In this document: positions 26,501 through 37,598 of the stretch, one piece after another
Position numbering within the stretch: position 1 is the stretch's first letter
How the letters are laid out: each line of letters starts with the position of its first letter
Assembly (NCBI GenBank): GCA_011800805.1
Contig: MPNW01000171.1
Location: forward strand, 80,726 to 144,725
Direction: 5' to 3'
From: Hirudo medicinalis
Taxonomy: Eukaryota > Annelida > Clitellata > Hirudinida > Hirudinidae
Length of the DNA stretch: 64,000 bases
Notes under the pieces: generated by a model
Told to the model about the DNA's origin: nothing
Seen by the model: only the letters and a program-made list of their open reading frames with translations
Databases searched by the model: none
Position numbers and translations under genes: made by a program

Positions 26501-29500
26501 TAACCTTCAAATTTTTCTACAAAACTAAATTATCATAGAGGTATGCCGATCATCAAAATGGCATCGAGAATAACAACATTTTGAGCTTCATGCAAATTTA
26601 AATATAAATTTTGTAAATACATAACTTAAATGTCTTAGAAAAATAATTACAATATGAGTTGCATTTTTCCATCCATTTCCCTGAAGACAAACTCAGCCTG
26701 AAGACACCTCCCAAACTGCTGTCCAGCGAACTACTGTCGGTCGACAATTCTTCCCTCCACAACATCATCACCTTGAATCTGGCCTCCGAGAGAACCCGTC
26801 AGAGGGTCTTAGTCACGCTTTCCTTACGTTCGGAAAAGCAGGAGACGAAGTACAATTACCACGTGGACGGTGGCTACGAATTGCAGGTCGACCCCAACAA
26901 AATCCATGTCTCCGGTCTGAGCCCCAGTGGGGCATTCCACGGGCTCATCTCTCTCCTGAACATTCTGGAACCTTTGGAGTCCGAGATTGGGAACATTTGG
27001 GAGGTTCATTCGTGTCGCGTGGTGGATGCCCCGAGGTTTGAACACAGGGGTCTGATGATCGACGTTGCCCGCAATTTCTTCTCCATCGAGAGCATCACGA
27101 AGGTCGTCGAGGTCATGGCTCTTTACAAGATGAACGTCCTTCACCTTCATCTCTCTGACGACGAAGGGTGGAGGCTGGAAATACCCGGATTGCCGGAACT
27201 GACAAAAGTTGGTGGTAGATTTGATGGTTTCATCTGCTTGTTTACTCACTTACTTTCCTTACATAGTCTTTTCAAGAACTCCAGATTATGAATATTATTA
27301 CAATCTTTGAAAATTATTCTAATAAGATGCAGCTTGAATTTTTGATTGCTAAAATCACTAACTGAATGACATTCACTTTCAGAGTTGTCATTTCAATTAA
27401 ACATGGATCAATTTACTGCAAAATGCATCCCACATGTTTACCTTCTTCATTAGTGCCATCTATTTGATCTTTCGTTTATTTCGTTATTGAAGGTTGGAGG
27501 TAGGAGAGGTCATGACCCATCAGAGAGGAAGATGGTGATGTCTCTCTTGGGATCCGATCCAGAGAGGGACCCAAACACGGGATCGGGGTTCTACAGCGTC
27601 GAAGAGTTCAGGAAGTTCCTGAGGTTTGCCACCGAGAGACACGTGACCGTCATCCCCGAGTTCGACATGCCGAGTCATTCTCATGCTGCCATCGTCAGCA
27701 TGAAGGTCAACGATGATTATGTTTTTGATTTGTTGCTATCGTTATTGTTGTTATTATTGTTATTTTTTTTTTGTTAGCTTTAAGGTTTTTGTTGTAAATA
27801 ACAGAAGAATAATGTTAATACTTAAAAAGACTCATACTAATTTAATTAGCAACTACCAACCTGGAAATTGTTGATTGCATTCAGAATCCATTAAGCCCTC
27901 AATGTTCATAACATTCCCTGACGAACTGCATTATCATGAAAAAAGTCGTGTTGATGCTCAAATGAAATTAATGTCTTTACTATTTATTGCTCCACAGCAT
28001 CGTTTAATGATGCAAACTTATTTAATAAATTTATGCCAAGAACAACATAACGACATTGACTGACATTGATGACGATGGTGGTATTTGTCTAACTGCCTTC
28101 TCACAGGCGAGGCACAGGGAGCACAGAAACAAGTCCAGGGATTTCCTGCTTTCTGACCTCCTGGACACCTCCGTCTATGCCACGGGGCAATTCTACTCCA
28201 GCTCGGCCATCAACCCCTGCCTCAAGTCCACCTACAGATTTGTCTTCAAGGTCTTGCATCATCTGACTCGAATCTACAAGGTCGGTCAGATCGAGTGACT
28301 GGAATGATAATTAGTGATAATTGGTTATCTTTTTTTTGTCATGCTTGACAACAGAGTTGCAGTGCAGGTTGGCCGAATGGGTTGCGTTCCTGCATGCGGT
28401 CGTAATAGCAACAGTCGTAATGTGTCGTGTTCGCAACCCAGCCTGCACCGCCAGGGAGCGCCCTGGGGTAGGGGCGCTATATANATGGGTTGCGTTCCTG
28501 CATGCGGTCGTAATAGCAACAGTCGTAATGTGTCGTGTTCGCAACCCAGCCTGCACCGCCAGGGAGCGCCCTGGGGTAGGGGCGCTATATAAATGGTAGA
28601 TCGATTAAAAAAAGTGCCTTCACATCCCATTGGGATACAAAAGGCACTCAAAATATCGGCTAAATACACAAACAGAGCCGTGCTGATGAGTTTGTGTGAT
28701 GATGATGATGATCACATCGAGTGACGGCGAGTAGTTATGCAAAATATATTTATTACTTTAGGAAAGTGACTGTTGCAATTACATGATTGCTATTGCAAGC
28801 CTGTCACGATCTGCTAAGATGACCTTTTGAAACAATCCTAGCACCTTCACGTCCGATTCAGATACAAGAGCGACCGAACGTGTCGGCTGAATGCAAATGC
28901 AAAACAAATTAGCCCATCATCGTAATTAAATAAATCAACGTGTCATTGCAATTTCTAAGGGGGTTGCTCCGTTTAAATACTTCCACCTCGGTGGCGACGA
29001 GGTACCCAGGGACGCTTACCAGGACTCCCCCGCGTGCCAGAGGCTCCAAGCGAACTTGTTGAAGAAGGGAGATTTTGTGTCCGGAGGCACGTTGGACGTT
29101 TCGTTTCGTTTTGTTGCATTCTAACTTTTGAATTGGTTTTTAGGTTTTGATGTGAATTAAATTTATCGGATATTAGAAATTGTAAATCTGATTTTATCAT
29201 TATTGAAAATTAGACAAATTGAACAAGATTTGAATCTTGACATCTTCTTAATCAACATGATACTTTTTAAGACTTCAATTTTATGGCTGCAGTTTCTCAT
29301 GCTCTTGTTTTTCTGCCTTCATCTTAACTTCACATTCTCAAGGCTGTTTATGGAGATGAAATTAATTACAATTAAGTTTGAATTGATTATTATTAAATTA
29401 ATTGCGATTAATTATTATCAAATTAATTGTTTGTGATGTTTCAAAAATAATTTAAGATGATTTTAGCAGGTCTAGTATTCCCCATCACAATCTGGTTTCC

Positions 29501-31928
29501 AATAATGACAGTAGCAATAATAACAATCATCCATTAATTGATCATTACTATATATCACCATCAGGATCTTCACTCAAGGCCTACTTCGTAGAGAATGTGG
29601 CTCGTCTGGCGATGAGACTCAACCTGTCTCTGATCGGCTGGGACGACGCCTTCCTCAAGGATGACGGGTCGTTCATGAAATTAGAGAACATAGGAATGAA
29701 CCGTGACGCTGGAAACATTGACGACGACGACGATGACATAAAATATAAGGCTGGTGATGGCAAGGACGCCATGAGCTCAAAGCAAGACATTGTAGCCCAA
29801 TATTATTACAACATCTGGGAACAGGGTCTGGCCAGTAAACCATATGTTATGGCAAACAGGGGCATGAAGGTGGGACATGTCATGACAATGAATTTTAGTT
29901 AATATTTTAACAAATTTATGTATTTCAAACAATACAGTTGACGCTATAATGACTCTGACACTGTGCACATGCAGCCTTGCAAATTATTAATTATTGTTAT
30001 TATTATTATTATTATTTAATGCAGTGCAATAAATATAATATTAATAAATTATAATATGGATATATTTTAACAATTTACATAATTTTGCCATTTCGTAATT
30101 AATCTGAAAACCTATGATGACTAAAATATGATCAACAATTTATTGTTGTCACTATGTGCCTGTCAGTCCAACCCAGCAAATCAGAGAGTTGATAGTGTCA
30201 ATTAGATAATTATATGCATATAATAGAGTTAATTTATTTGCATGCTCAGGTCATTCTATCTGCAGCCACTGCTCTGTACTTTGACAGCCCTCAGGAACCC
30301 GACCCTGAAGATTGGGGACTCCATTGGGCGTCGAGGTTGGCATTAACTGCTGTGAAATAGTAATTCAATTGTGACTATTACCAGAAATTATAGAATTACA
30401 GAATATTACTAGATGAAATGTGCTAGTGGTGAAATGATGACAACAGTTTTAAATGGAGACAATGATTATGATAATGATGACCCTTAAAGATATAGGTATC
30501 TTTTTACGATGGATTCAGGTATACGGATACAAGACGCACTTTCTACTTCACACCCAACCACCTGTACAACTCCATCGACTACTCTTTCGACGGACAAGAG
30601 ATCAACAAGACCATCATCTGTGCCCAGTATCCCTGTCGCAATCTGGAGAGGCCAGAGAACATTCTAGGTTGTGAATTGTGAATGAGTGATTGATTGTATG
30701 TGGTTGACATTGATGGATGTTGTAGAAAAAGAAGCAGGCCACTGTGTCTACCCGGTGTTGTTATAAAATATTGTTTACATAACAACCGAATGAACGGACA
30801 ACGAGCACTTGCATGAATTAATGAGCTCGTTCATGAGTTGATTGTTGCTTGTGTTTCTTCTGAACGGAAAGAATGCGAATTTGGTGTTGGGAATGTTGAT
30901 TTGTAAGACACATGAGATGAGGTCGTCAAGGTAAGTCGTTTCTGAGTTCTCATCCCAGAACCAGTTGAATGTCAATGTCAAAGTTAATTTTCTAAGGAAT
31001 CGAGGCCGCCATGTGGAGTGAACTCGTCCGCACTCCAGAGAGGATGCACTCCATGCTCTTCCCGAGACTCCTTGCAGTGGCAGAAAGAGCCTGGCACCAG
31101 GCAGTCTGGGAGGGTGAAGCAGTGGACAAGTGTGAGGACTTTGCTGTTGGAAATAATATTATAAATGTTAACAATGATGTCGATGATATTTAGCGATGGT
31201 AATCATGCTGGCAACGTTTATAATTAAGGCATTATTATTAGTGTTATCATCTTGCTTTTTGTTTCCGATTGGGTGATCGATCGCCTTTCAACTCAATAGT
31301 GAGGAAGACGAGAAGGAAGAGGAACTGGGAGCAGTTCGCCATCATCCTCGGAACCAGGGAGTTGAAGAGGCTCGAGGATTTGAAAATATCCTATTACCTT
31401 CCCAGGCCAGGAGTTGAGTAAGTGAATGTTTTATTGAATTAATGAATAAGAATAAAGTTGTTTTTTTTAAGGATAATTCAGTAGTTATTTAATAAATTGT
31501 CTTGAACTTAAGGTTTTTTTTAAGTTCAGGGACACTGTGGCTATCTTGACAGGTGGTTTCATGGTCAACCTGCTTCAACATTTTATATTTTGCTTCAGTT
31601 CCACAGTCAAAGGCCTCCATGTGAACACCATGTTTCCGGGAATGAGAATCCAGGTCAGCAGAGACTCGGGCATCACGTGGAACGATTACGAGGAAGGGGA
31701 AAGACTCGGTCCTGGAAGGGTTTTGTTCGGCACAACGTAAGTCGGGCAACGCATCGTTACTGTTTCCTCCTCAGTGAGGTCTGCTGCAGTGGAGTGAGGG
31801 GGAAGCATTTCTTTTTATATGTGTTTCTATTTTTATGCTCATGACTATTTACCTTTTGCACTTCTAGATCGTTCGATGGGAAAAGGAGAAGTACTCCCGT
31901 TGAAGTTACCATCAGTGAGGACCAATGA
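23503..31928 (+). CDS. Chitobiase-like beta-N-acetylhexosaminidase, GH20 (17 exons, 5' end missing)
   Basis: Removes terminal N-acetylglucosamine from chitin-type oligosaccharides by substrate-assisted catalysis. Exons start at 23503, 23746, 24421, 25085, 25705, 26205, 26687, 27493, 28107, 28960, 29565, 30250, 30519, 30997, 31300, 31599 and 31868; every phase fits and the TGA is 31926-31928. About 1,010 residues are visible. Order: a hydrophobic signal-anchor-like stretch (VIVIFFVLSYTTVPY), an N-terminal carbohydrate-binding-like domain (exons 2-5), a GH20b-like domain (RYEKNVVKR to about ISLLNIL), the catalytic barrel with HRGLMIDVARNFF, LHLHLSDDEGWR, VIPEFDMPSHSHAA, the Asp-Glu pair in HLGGDEVP, LIGWDDAF and AAMWSELV, then the chitobiase C-terminal domain (FPGMRIQVSRDSGITW). 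This four-part layout is that of bacterial chitobiase rather than lysosomal HEXA/HEXB. The exon starting at 29565 adds an acidic, Asp-rich insert after the WDD motif. The donor of exon 10 (about 29107) is the weakest boundary. Confidence 0.93.
28365..28680 (-). repeat. Dispersed repeat element, duplicated around a single N
   Basis: A 108-base unit (28377-28483) is repeated without a mismatch at 28485-28591, separated only by the N at 28484. Each unit has GGGTTGCG...CGCAACCC arms and ends in GGGGCGCTATATA. The segment then runs into GTGCCTTCACATCCCATTGGG, shared in reverse orientation with 1835-1925. It lies in intron 9 of the hexosaminidase gene. The apparent open frames through it are a by-product of the 108-base (36-codon) period. 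Confidence 0.8.
28800..28905 (-). repeat. More diverged copy of the same repeat, 3' part
   Basis: GCACCTTCACGTCCGATTCAGATACAAGAG...GTCGGCTGAATGCAAATGC follows the same order of words as 28612-28670 (GTGCCTTCACATCCCATTGGGATACAAAAG...ATCGGCTAAATACA), with many substitutions. Confidence 0.45.
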
Positions 31929-33160
31929 GAGTTATTTATACTTTCTGAGCAGAGTCATGTCAAAAATATTTGTCTATGACCGATGCCGGATGCTAAAATA
32001 CGTTTCTTGGCTTTGTTGTTTTCTCTTCCACCTTGAAAAAATATGATTATAAGTTTGTAATTTATATATTGATGTCAATTTTTATCTAAGTACTTCTTGA
32101 GTTCTTTGATCTGACTCAAGATCTTAAATTGAATCTTTTTTCCAAAGTCCCAATGAGGGTAAATAAGGAGCCATGTTTAAAACAATAATTTCATTTGTTC
32201 TCTTTTTAGTATTTACTGGACTTGCTTATCGTCCTGCCTTACAACTCGTTTCATGATTTTACGGCGTCCGAACGGAGATTCGTCTCCTGGCACTTATTTT
32301 CTTCTTAAAAGCTTAATTTCATTTCTTGCAGCAAACGACAATATTCAGGATGGTATATTTAATATTGTATCATGGTTATTAGTTTTCTGTTAATATTTAC
32401 AATTTTGGCATTTGTAAATTGACAAATTATTATTTATTGTTATTGTTTATGCATTGATGTTGTTGTGAGCTTTGTTTTGTGTTTTGCCATGCAAATTTCC
32501 GTCGCTACTCTTTCATTACATATCCGTGACCTTCAAATGTCTGATCAAAACGTGATATTGAACATTTTGACATTTCCATAATATTCATATTTTGTATAAT
32601 ATCGTTTGTTCCTTATTGTTCTTGTTCGTTGGAAAGGTTCTGATAGCTTGCATTTCCACTTGTTTTCCTCTGCTATCTTGATTGCTGAAAATCCCACCTT
32701 CTGCAGAGTTATCTGATCCAATGTTGTTGTTGCCAAGTTGGAGGTACGTTGCCTGAAGATCTGTTCTTACATTCTTGCATGAAATGAGTGTTGAGTTAAT
32801 TTCCATTCCGTTTCTTGGCATGCAATTGCTTTTTATTTCATTTTGAATGTTTATTCCGAGGTTGCATGGACCCGGTTATGTAGGAGCTCGATTCACCAAA
32901 CACTGGGATCACCTTGTGTGCAAGGACCCTATTTCCAACTCAAATTTCATTTTTCAATTTTCTTGTTCATTTGTTATCTACAAATGCTTATGTTTACAGA
33001 GGTCATTTGCGAAATAATTAATTACCTCATCTGAAGCTGTATACAGCCATTAGCATTGAATTATTACGTAGTTATTGGACGCCTGTTTGTTCTTAATTAA
33101 AAGGCTTCCGTTCCGTTGTATGAAACAAGTGCGTATAGTCATCAAGTACCGACATCTTTA
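31929..33160. other. Intergenic, hexosaminidase 3' flank
   Basis: AT-rich, no credible exon. Nothing found apart from short T-rich runs. Confidence 0.4.
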
Positions 33161-33164
33161 TTCA

Positions 33165-34300
33165 AGAGCTTATCAAACTATTTGAAAAGTCTTTATCTCC
33201 TGAAAACTACAGACCAATATCAATAACTGCGACTTGCTGTAGAGTGACAAAAAATCAACAAATCCCTAATTCTGGACCTTATATACCACAAGCTAATCGA
33301 TATCAACCAATGTGGCTTTATTCCAGCAAGATCAACCTCCTTATCTGCATGTGGTCTCGGCAACAAGGCGAGAGGACAACTTAAAGACTTTTATAATTCA
33401 AGGATAGTTGTCATCAATGGCTTTGTTTCCGACGAAATTCCAGTCACCGATGGAGTTCCTCAGAGCAGTGTTTTAGGGCAGGCCCTATTTCTACTCTATA
33501 TGAATGACCTGCCCAATTTATTTATAAACTCCAACACTATCTGTAAGCTCTTTGTTGATGATGTGAAGTTTTATAATCAGTCCCCAACTCAGTTACAAAA
33601 TTCGCTTGATAAGATCGTGTATATAAGAAAAGTGACTGGTTTTCTCATTGGTTGGCTGCAAAAGAAATTTAAATTTGTACGAGTACCATATCAGCGGCCA
33701 CGAACTGACAAGAATCGATATGATTCGGGACTTAGGTATTTTAATGGATTCCTCTCTCCGTTCTGATAAGCACGTCGACAACATTACCAAAAAGGCTGCC
33801 ACAATTTCCCGAATGATACTTTCTACTTTCACAGCAAGGAGTCAAGTCATTCTCAAAAGAGTATTTTATACTTACGTGAGAACCATTCTCGATTACTGCT
33901 CTCCGATATGGAATCCCCACAAAAATTCTTATCGACAGGACTGAACGTATCCAGAGATTTACCAAGGCCTCCGTACCCTCCGTGGCTTCTCATCCGCATA
34001 TGGAGTCTCAGATTACTTAACATACCAACTCTCTAAAAGCGTCGACTTCGGGCTGACCTATCACTTTGTTTCAAGTTAAGAAGGGGACCGCTTAATTACA
34101 CAGCCTCCTTCTCTCTCCTGCCATCAACATTTTCTAGGACACGTGGTCCTAATTTTAAACTAAGAACCGGTAAAATCAGATGTGAAACTACTGAGGACAT
34201 CTTCTGCAACAGAGTTGTTGGATCATGGAACCCTCCGCCTACCGAAATTGCAAATTCATCATGTGTTCCTCGTTTAGACTCAGCTATTCGTGATTCGTGA
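33165..34300 (+). mobile_element. Frame-broken LINE fragment (CR1/jockey-like reverse transcriptase 3' half)
   Basis: Successive plus-strand frames give RT parts in order: SPENYRPISITATC near 33197, GVPQSSVLGQALFLLYMNDLP near 33450-33515, CKLFVDDVKFY at about 33542 (the Y-A-D-D site, here F-V-D-D), then after a frameshift a thumb region with DLGILMDSSLRSDKHV and YVRTILDYCSPIWNP (about 33735-33920). A third frame reads RRLRADLSLCFKLRRG through VVGSWNPPPTE to a stop near 34298. The order and the final W-N-P-P motif are typical of CR1/jockey-group elements. At least two frameshifts and stops make it non-functional. No 5' part or endonuclease domain is present. Confidence 0.8.
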
Positions 34301-34511
34301 ACTTCAGCATCTCACCTACAATTAATTTCTCTTTTTGTCCTTTTTTTTTAAGTTACATTTTTAATTTTGAGCTAGCAGTCTATTGATGCCATTGCCAAAA
34401 TTTGTGCATTTCTTTTCTTAGGTGGTCATGTAAGAAGTAGAATGACCCTTTGACTGAAGTTGATAATAAATAAAACCAACACAGCACAATAATGGCCCCA
34501 GTGACCAGAAC

Positions 34512-34533
34512 TTGGGTTAGGGGTTAGGGTTGC
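34512..34533 (+). repeat. Short telomere-like tract
   Basis: GGGTTAGGGGTTAGGG, about two TTAGGG-type units with one extra G. Too short to indicate a chromosome end. Confidence 0.4.
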
Positions 34534-34899
34534 TGCAGCACGGTTCAAAACCTTACCCTTACCCAGCTATGAAAAGCGATAGTGAGGGATCCCTAGGCGC
34601 TCTTACAGAATCCTTCTTCTTCGGGTATCTGTCTCCCTACCCACTGAGGTATCGATTTTTCTGCTGCCACCCTCGCTCTCAACAGTCGCTATTCTGCTTG
34701 TATTGAATTTGTTTTTGAATTTGAAACGCATAAGTTTAAGTAATGATTCCGAACGAGATTCGCCTCCAAAACAAAAATTCATGTTCCAACGATTTAAAAC
34801 AAATGGTAACTTAACTTAAGTAGCGTGTTAAAAACAAAACGTGAGCGCTTCACGAACGCAAGAATATGACGCAGAAACTCTTCGAATCCTCACATCCAA

Positions 34900-35751
34900 T
34901 CAAGCTAGCTTAAAGAGCATCATCGACAACTTACCACCGTTAACAGCTACAAAATAAGCAATTTTCAAGTAGACATGTATTGTTATGCCCGCAATCAACG
35001 AGCTCTCGAACAAAACCTTATCAAGGAACTCGTAGAGAATGATAGATCCATTTTCGTGACCAAACAAAAAGTCTTCCGCCCCAATTACGAACTTTCCAAT
35101 TCTATCCAAGCCGTTCCAATATTTATCCATTCCAATATCCATGTTTTCCTCTCGAATATCGATCCCCAGCGTTAGCACAAATGGCTTGAAACAACTGTTC
35201 GAAAATGTTTCGTTGCTAATGTTAATTGGACACACAAACGAGCTATCGTTGCATGTTGGATGGAAATATGTTGAATTGGAAATTATCTGGATGTCATGAA
35301 TAAGTCGCAAAAAAAATGAATTGTTCAGAAGTTCGGAATCGCTTTCTGTTAACTGCCATGTTTTTAAAACCTTTAACGTCGAAGAATTTCCAGTGTAATC
35401 TTCCGAATCAGGAAATATTTTTCCAAAAATCTGATCAAAAGGGTTTTCATTTCTCTGTCCTCCAAACAAACTTCTTGTTATCCTCACGTATCTTGAGTAA
35501 AGTCCGGTACTCACGTCATTAGCCTTAATCAGAATGACATATTTCATGGGCGGCCATCGCATATCACTGGTCAGCGTATAATTCTCAAATTTCGTCCTAT
35601 TACATTCGTGGTAAGTACCATTCCATGTCAGTAAGCTTTCATCTTCGACACCAAAACCATCGGGAACTCGTGCGACATTTTCCAGCACAAACAACACGAA
35701 CTGCGCAAAAGACATAACCATAGAGATCAAAATTTTGATAGATAGCTTCAT
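34900..35751 (-). CDS. Unrecognised secreted or membrane glycoprotein, probably a first exon
   Basis: A 283-codon open frame starting MKLSIKILISMVMSFAQFVL, a convincing signal peptide or signal anchor. The following ~230 residues hold many N-x-S/T sites (NGT, NRT, NYT, NSS, NNS, NST, NDS, NIS, NET, NGS) and several Cys residues around residues 165-190 (CNDSSFVCP, CFKPF). Near the C-terminus is a hydrophobic stretch, LIAGITIHVYLKIAYFVAV, that could be a membrane helix. Just after it the DNA reads AACGGTG|GTAAGT (donor at 34933). The gene therefore probably continues in further minus-strand exons that I could not find; the frame otherwise stops at 34900-34902. I recognise no family, and the heavy glycosylation potential suggests an extracellular or lumenal domain. 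Confidence 0.6.
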   Translation of the reverse strand: MKLSIKILISMVMSFAQFVLFVLENVARVPDGFGVEDESLLTWNGTYHECNRTKFENYTLTSDMRWPPMKYVILIKANDVSTGLYSRYVRITRSLFGGQRNENPFDQIFGKIFPDSEDYTGNSSTLKVLKTWQLTESDSELLNNSFFLRLIHDIQIISNSTYFHPTCNDSSFVCPINISNETFSNSCFKPFVLTLGIDIREENMDIGMDKYWNGLDRIGKFVIGAEDFLFGHENGSIILYEFLDKVLFESSLIAGITIHVYLKIAYFVAVNGGKLSMMLFKLA

Positions 35752-36480
35752 TTCGATCGGGGATCCTGCAACAATTCTTTATATATCAGTTATTTATAAA
35801 GGCTTTGTTTTTAATAATTAAAACGCGATGAAAATGAATGGCAACTCACGCAACCGGCATCAACTAAATAACTGTCGTCGAAAAACGTGTCAACCTCTTA
35901 AATGACAAGAAACCGACAACCACAAACCATGACAACACCAACCAGAAGACGCCAGCGAGAAATTTCAAACGTGATCCCCCAAATATGGCGGTTGAGATCA
36001 ATTCTAGGAGTCTAAAGATATGAATCCTATGTCGAGATGAATGTCAGTAAAATATATAACGGCAAAATAAGTTTATAACTTACAAATATTTTTGTATCGG
36101 AATAAAATTGATTTGTGAAATAATTACTTGTTAGCATGGATAGAATATGTAATAAAATATGTTAGAAGACGTAATAAATTTCATTCATTAAAATTATGTC
36201 AGTGATAACCAATCCTGTTTTCTATAAGATATCAGTGGTGCCACCTATAGAACATAGAATGATCACTTTTTTGAAATTCAATTCATTAGGCCTTATCATG
36301 ATCATATGCTGCTATTTTAATGCAAACTGCTAATGTATCCGATATAGTAATTAACTTTAAAAAAGCTATTAATATACAAAATTACATCTTACTTCAAAAA
36401 CTAAAAATTTGCCGACGGACACCTCTATCGAACATCTTAGTTTTCATAGCTTATTTAAGAAAAAACGAACCATGCATAGT
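35752..36480. other. Upstream flank of the minus-strand exon and of U6
   Basis: No gene. Immediately upstream of U6, CTTATTTAAG at about 36449-36458 lies some 25-30 bases before the RNA start and can serve as the TATA element of a pol III snRNA promoter. A proximal sequence element would be expected near 36410-36435, but I cannot recognise its lineage-specific sequence. Confidence 0.4.
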
Positions 36481-36497
36481 GTACCAGCTTCGGCGGT

Positions 36498-36537
<40 letters not shown>

Positions 36538-36586
36538 GGCCCCTGCGCAAGGATGACACGCAAATTCGTGAAGCGTTCCATATTTT
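36481..36586 (+). ncRNA. U6: U6 spliceosomal snRNA
   Basis: Catalytic-core snRNA of the major spliceosome. The 106 bases match U6 almost base for base: a 5' stem-loop around GCTTCGGC, ACATATACTAAAATTGGAAC, then ACAGAGAAGATTAGCATGG containing the ACAGAGA box that pairs with the 5' splice site and the AGC triad, GCGCAAGGATGACACGCAAA (internal stem-loop) and a terminal TATTTT pol III stop. The 5' stem (GTACC...GGTAC) differs from vertebrates on both strands, so pairing is kept. No disabling change is seen. Paired with the upstream TATA-like element this looks like an active locus. Confidence 0.95.
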
Positions 36587-37598
36587 CGCACTTCTGATCA
36601 TCAAATCGCAATCATTTTTTTTTATTAAAGAGAGATTTTCGGCTTCATTTGATTGCATTTTTGTGATTTGATCGAAATGCTTTTTTTTTATATTTCTTCT
36701 TAGTTTTGTGGTGTAACTTTATGATGAATATTTGTTTGATATCCAGGCCACCGAGAGAAATTTCGGGCCCTTAGGTACCATTTACTTTATGTCAATTTGG
36801 TAATGGAAAAGCCAAAAAAGGTCATGATTGTAATATTTTATTGTTTTAAAACCCGGACGAGCACCAACAAATTGCTGGGCCCTGGGCCTTTGCCCCATCC
36901 CTTCTCGGCGGCCCTGGTGATAACGAACATTTTATTGTCCAAAGTTGGGTTTCTAAGGCGATTTCTGATGGGACACAGTATATCTAAAATGTTGAGGAAT
37001 TTTTTTTCTTAAGCAAAAGTGGATCATAGTTGCACAAAGAACTTTATAAAATAAATTAAACAAAGGCATGTTTTAAGTTTTTAATATATTTTATGATTAC
37101 TAAAGAAATTTGTTGGACTAAATTATATTTAAAATATTTTAAAGCATAAATCCCCGTCTTGGGAATGTACTAGGCGTTGTTTACAAATATTCAAAAGTTT
37201 CACTTGAGTTTGCCTGATTTTTGTTCTAATTTAACCAGTACCACTTTATTTGAAGAATTGATGCCCTAATCTAACATTTTATTAAGCCTTATTGATACCA
37301 ACCTGATATTTAATGGTTCTCCAATTTCCAGCACGAAACACCATAGTAACCGTACTAGAATGTTAAATTTGCCTGAACACGTTTTGAGTGCTTCTCGTTC
37401 CGACGAATGATATACTCAGCTTTACAACACAAAATATTTCTTGACATTATTATTGAACCTGTTCAATGTCTGAGATGAAGAATTTCAATGCAGATAGATT
37501 ACGATGGTAAAGTTGTAATAAGTATCTTGATATAACTTTGGGAAGTCTTAGAAATTAAGGTAGTTGTTGATCACTGTTTGGAATTATTGAAAGGCAGC
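36587..37598. other. Spacer between U6 and MDM1
   Basis: AT-rich, no gene. The final part should contain the MDM1 promoter or 5' UTR. Confidence 0.35.

Noticed and set aside
28311..28669. Repetitive 81-114 codon frames on both strands
   Set aside because: They run through the duplicated 108-bp repeat and the N in an intron, and the period again keeps frame.
34512..34533. Telomere or interstitial telomeric array
   Set aside because: Only about two units and surrounded by ordinary sequence.
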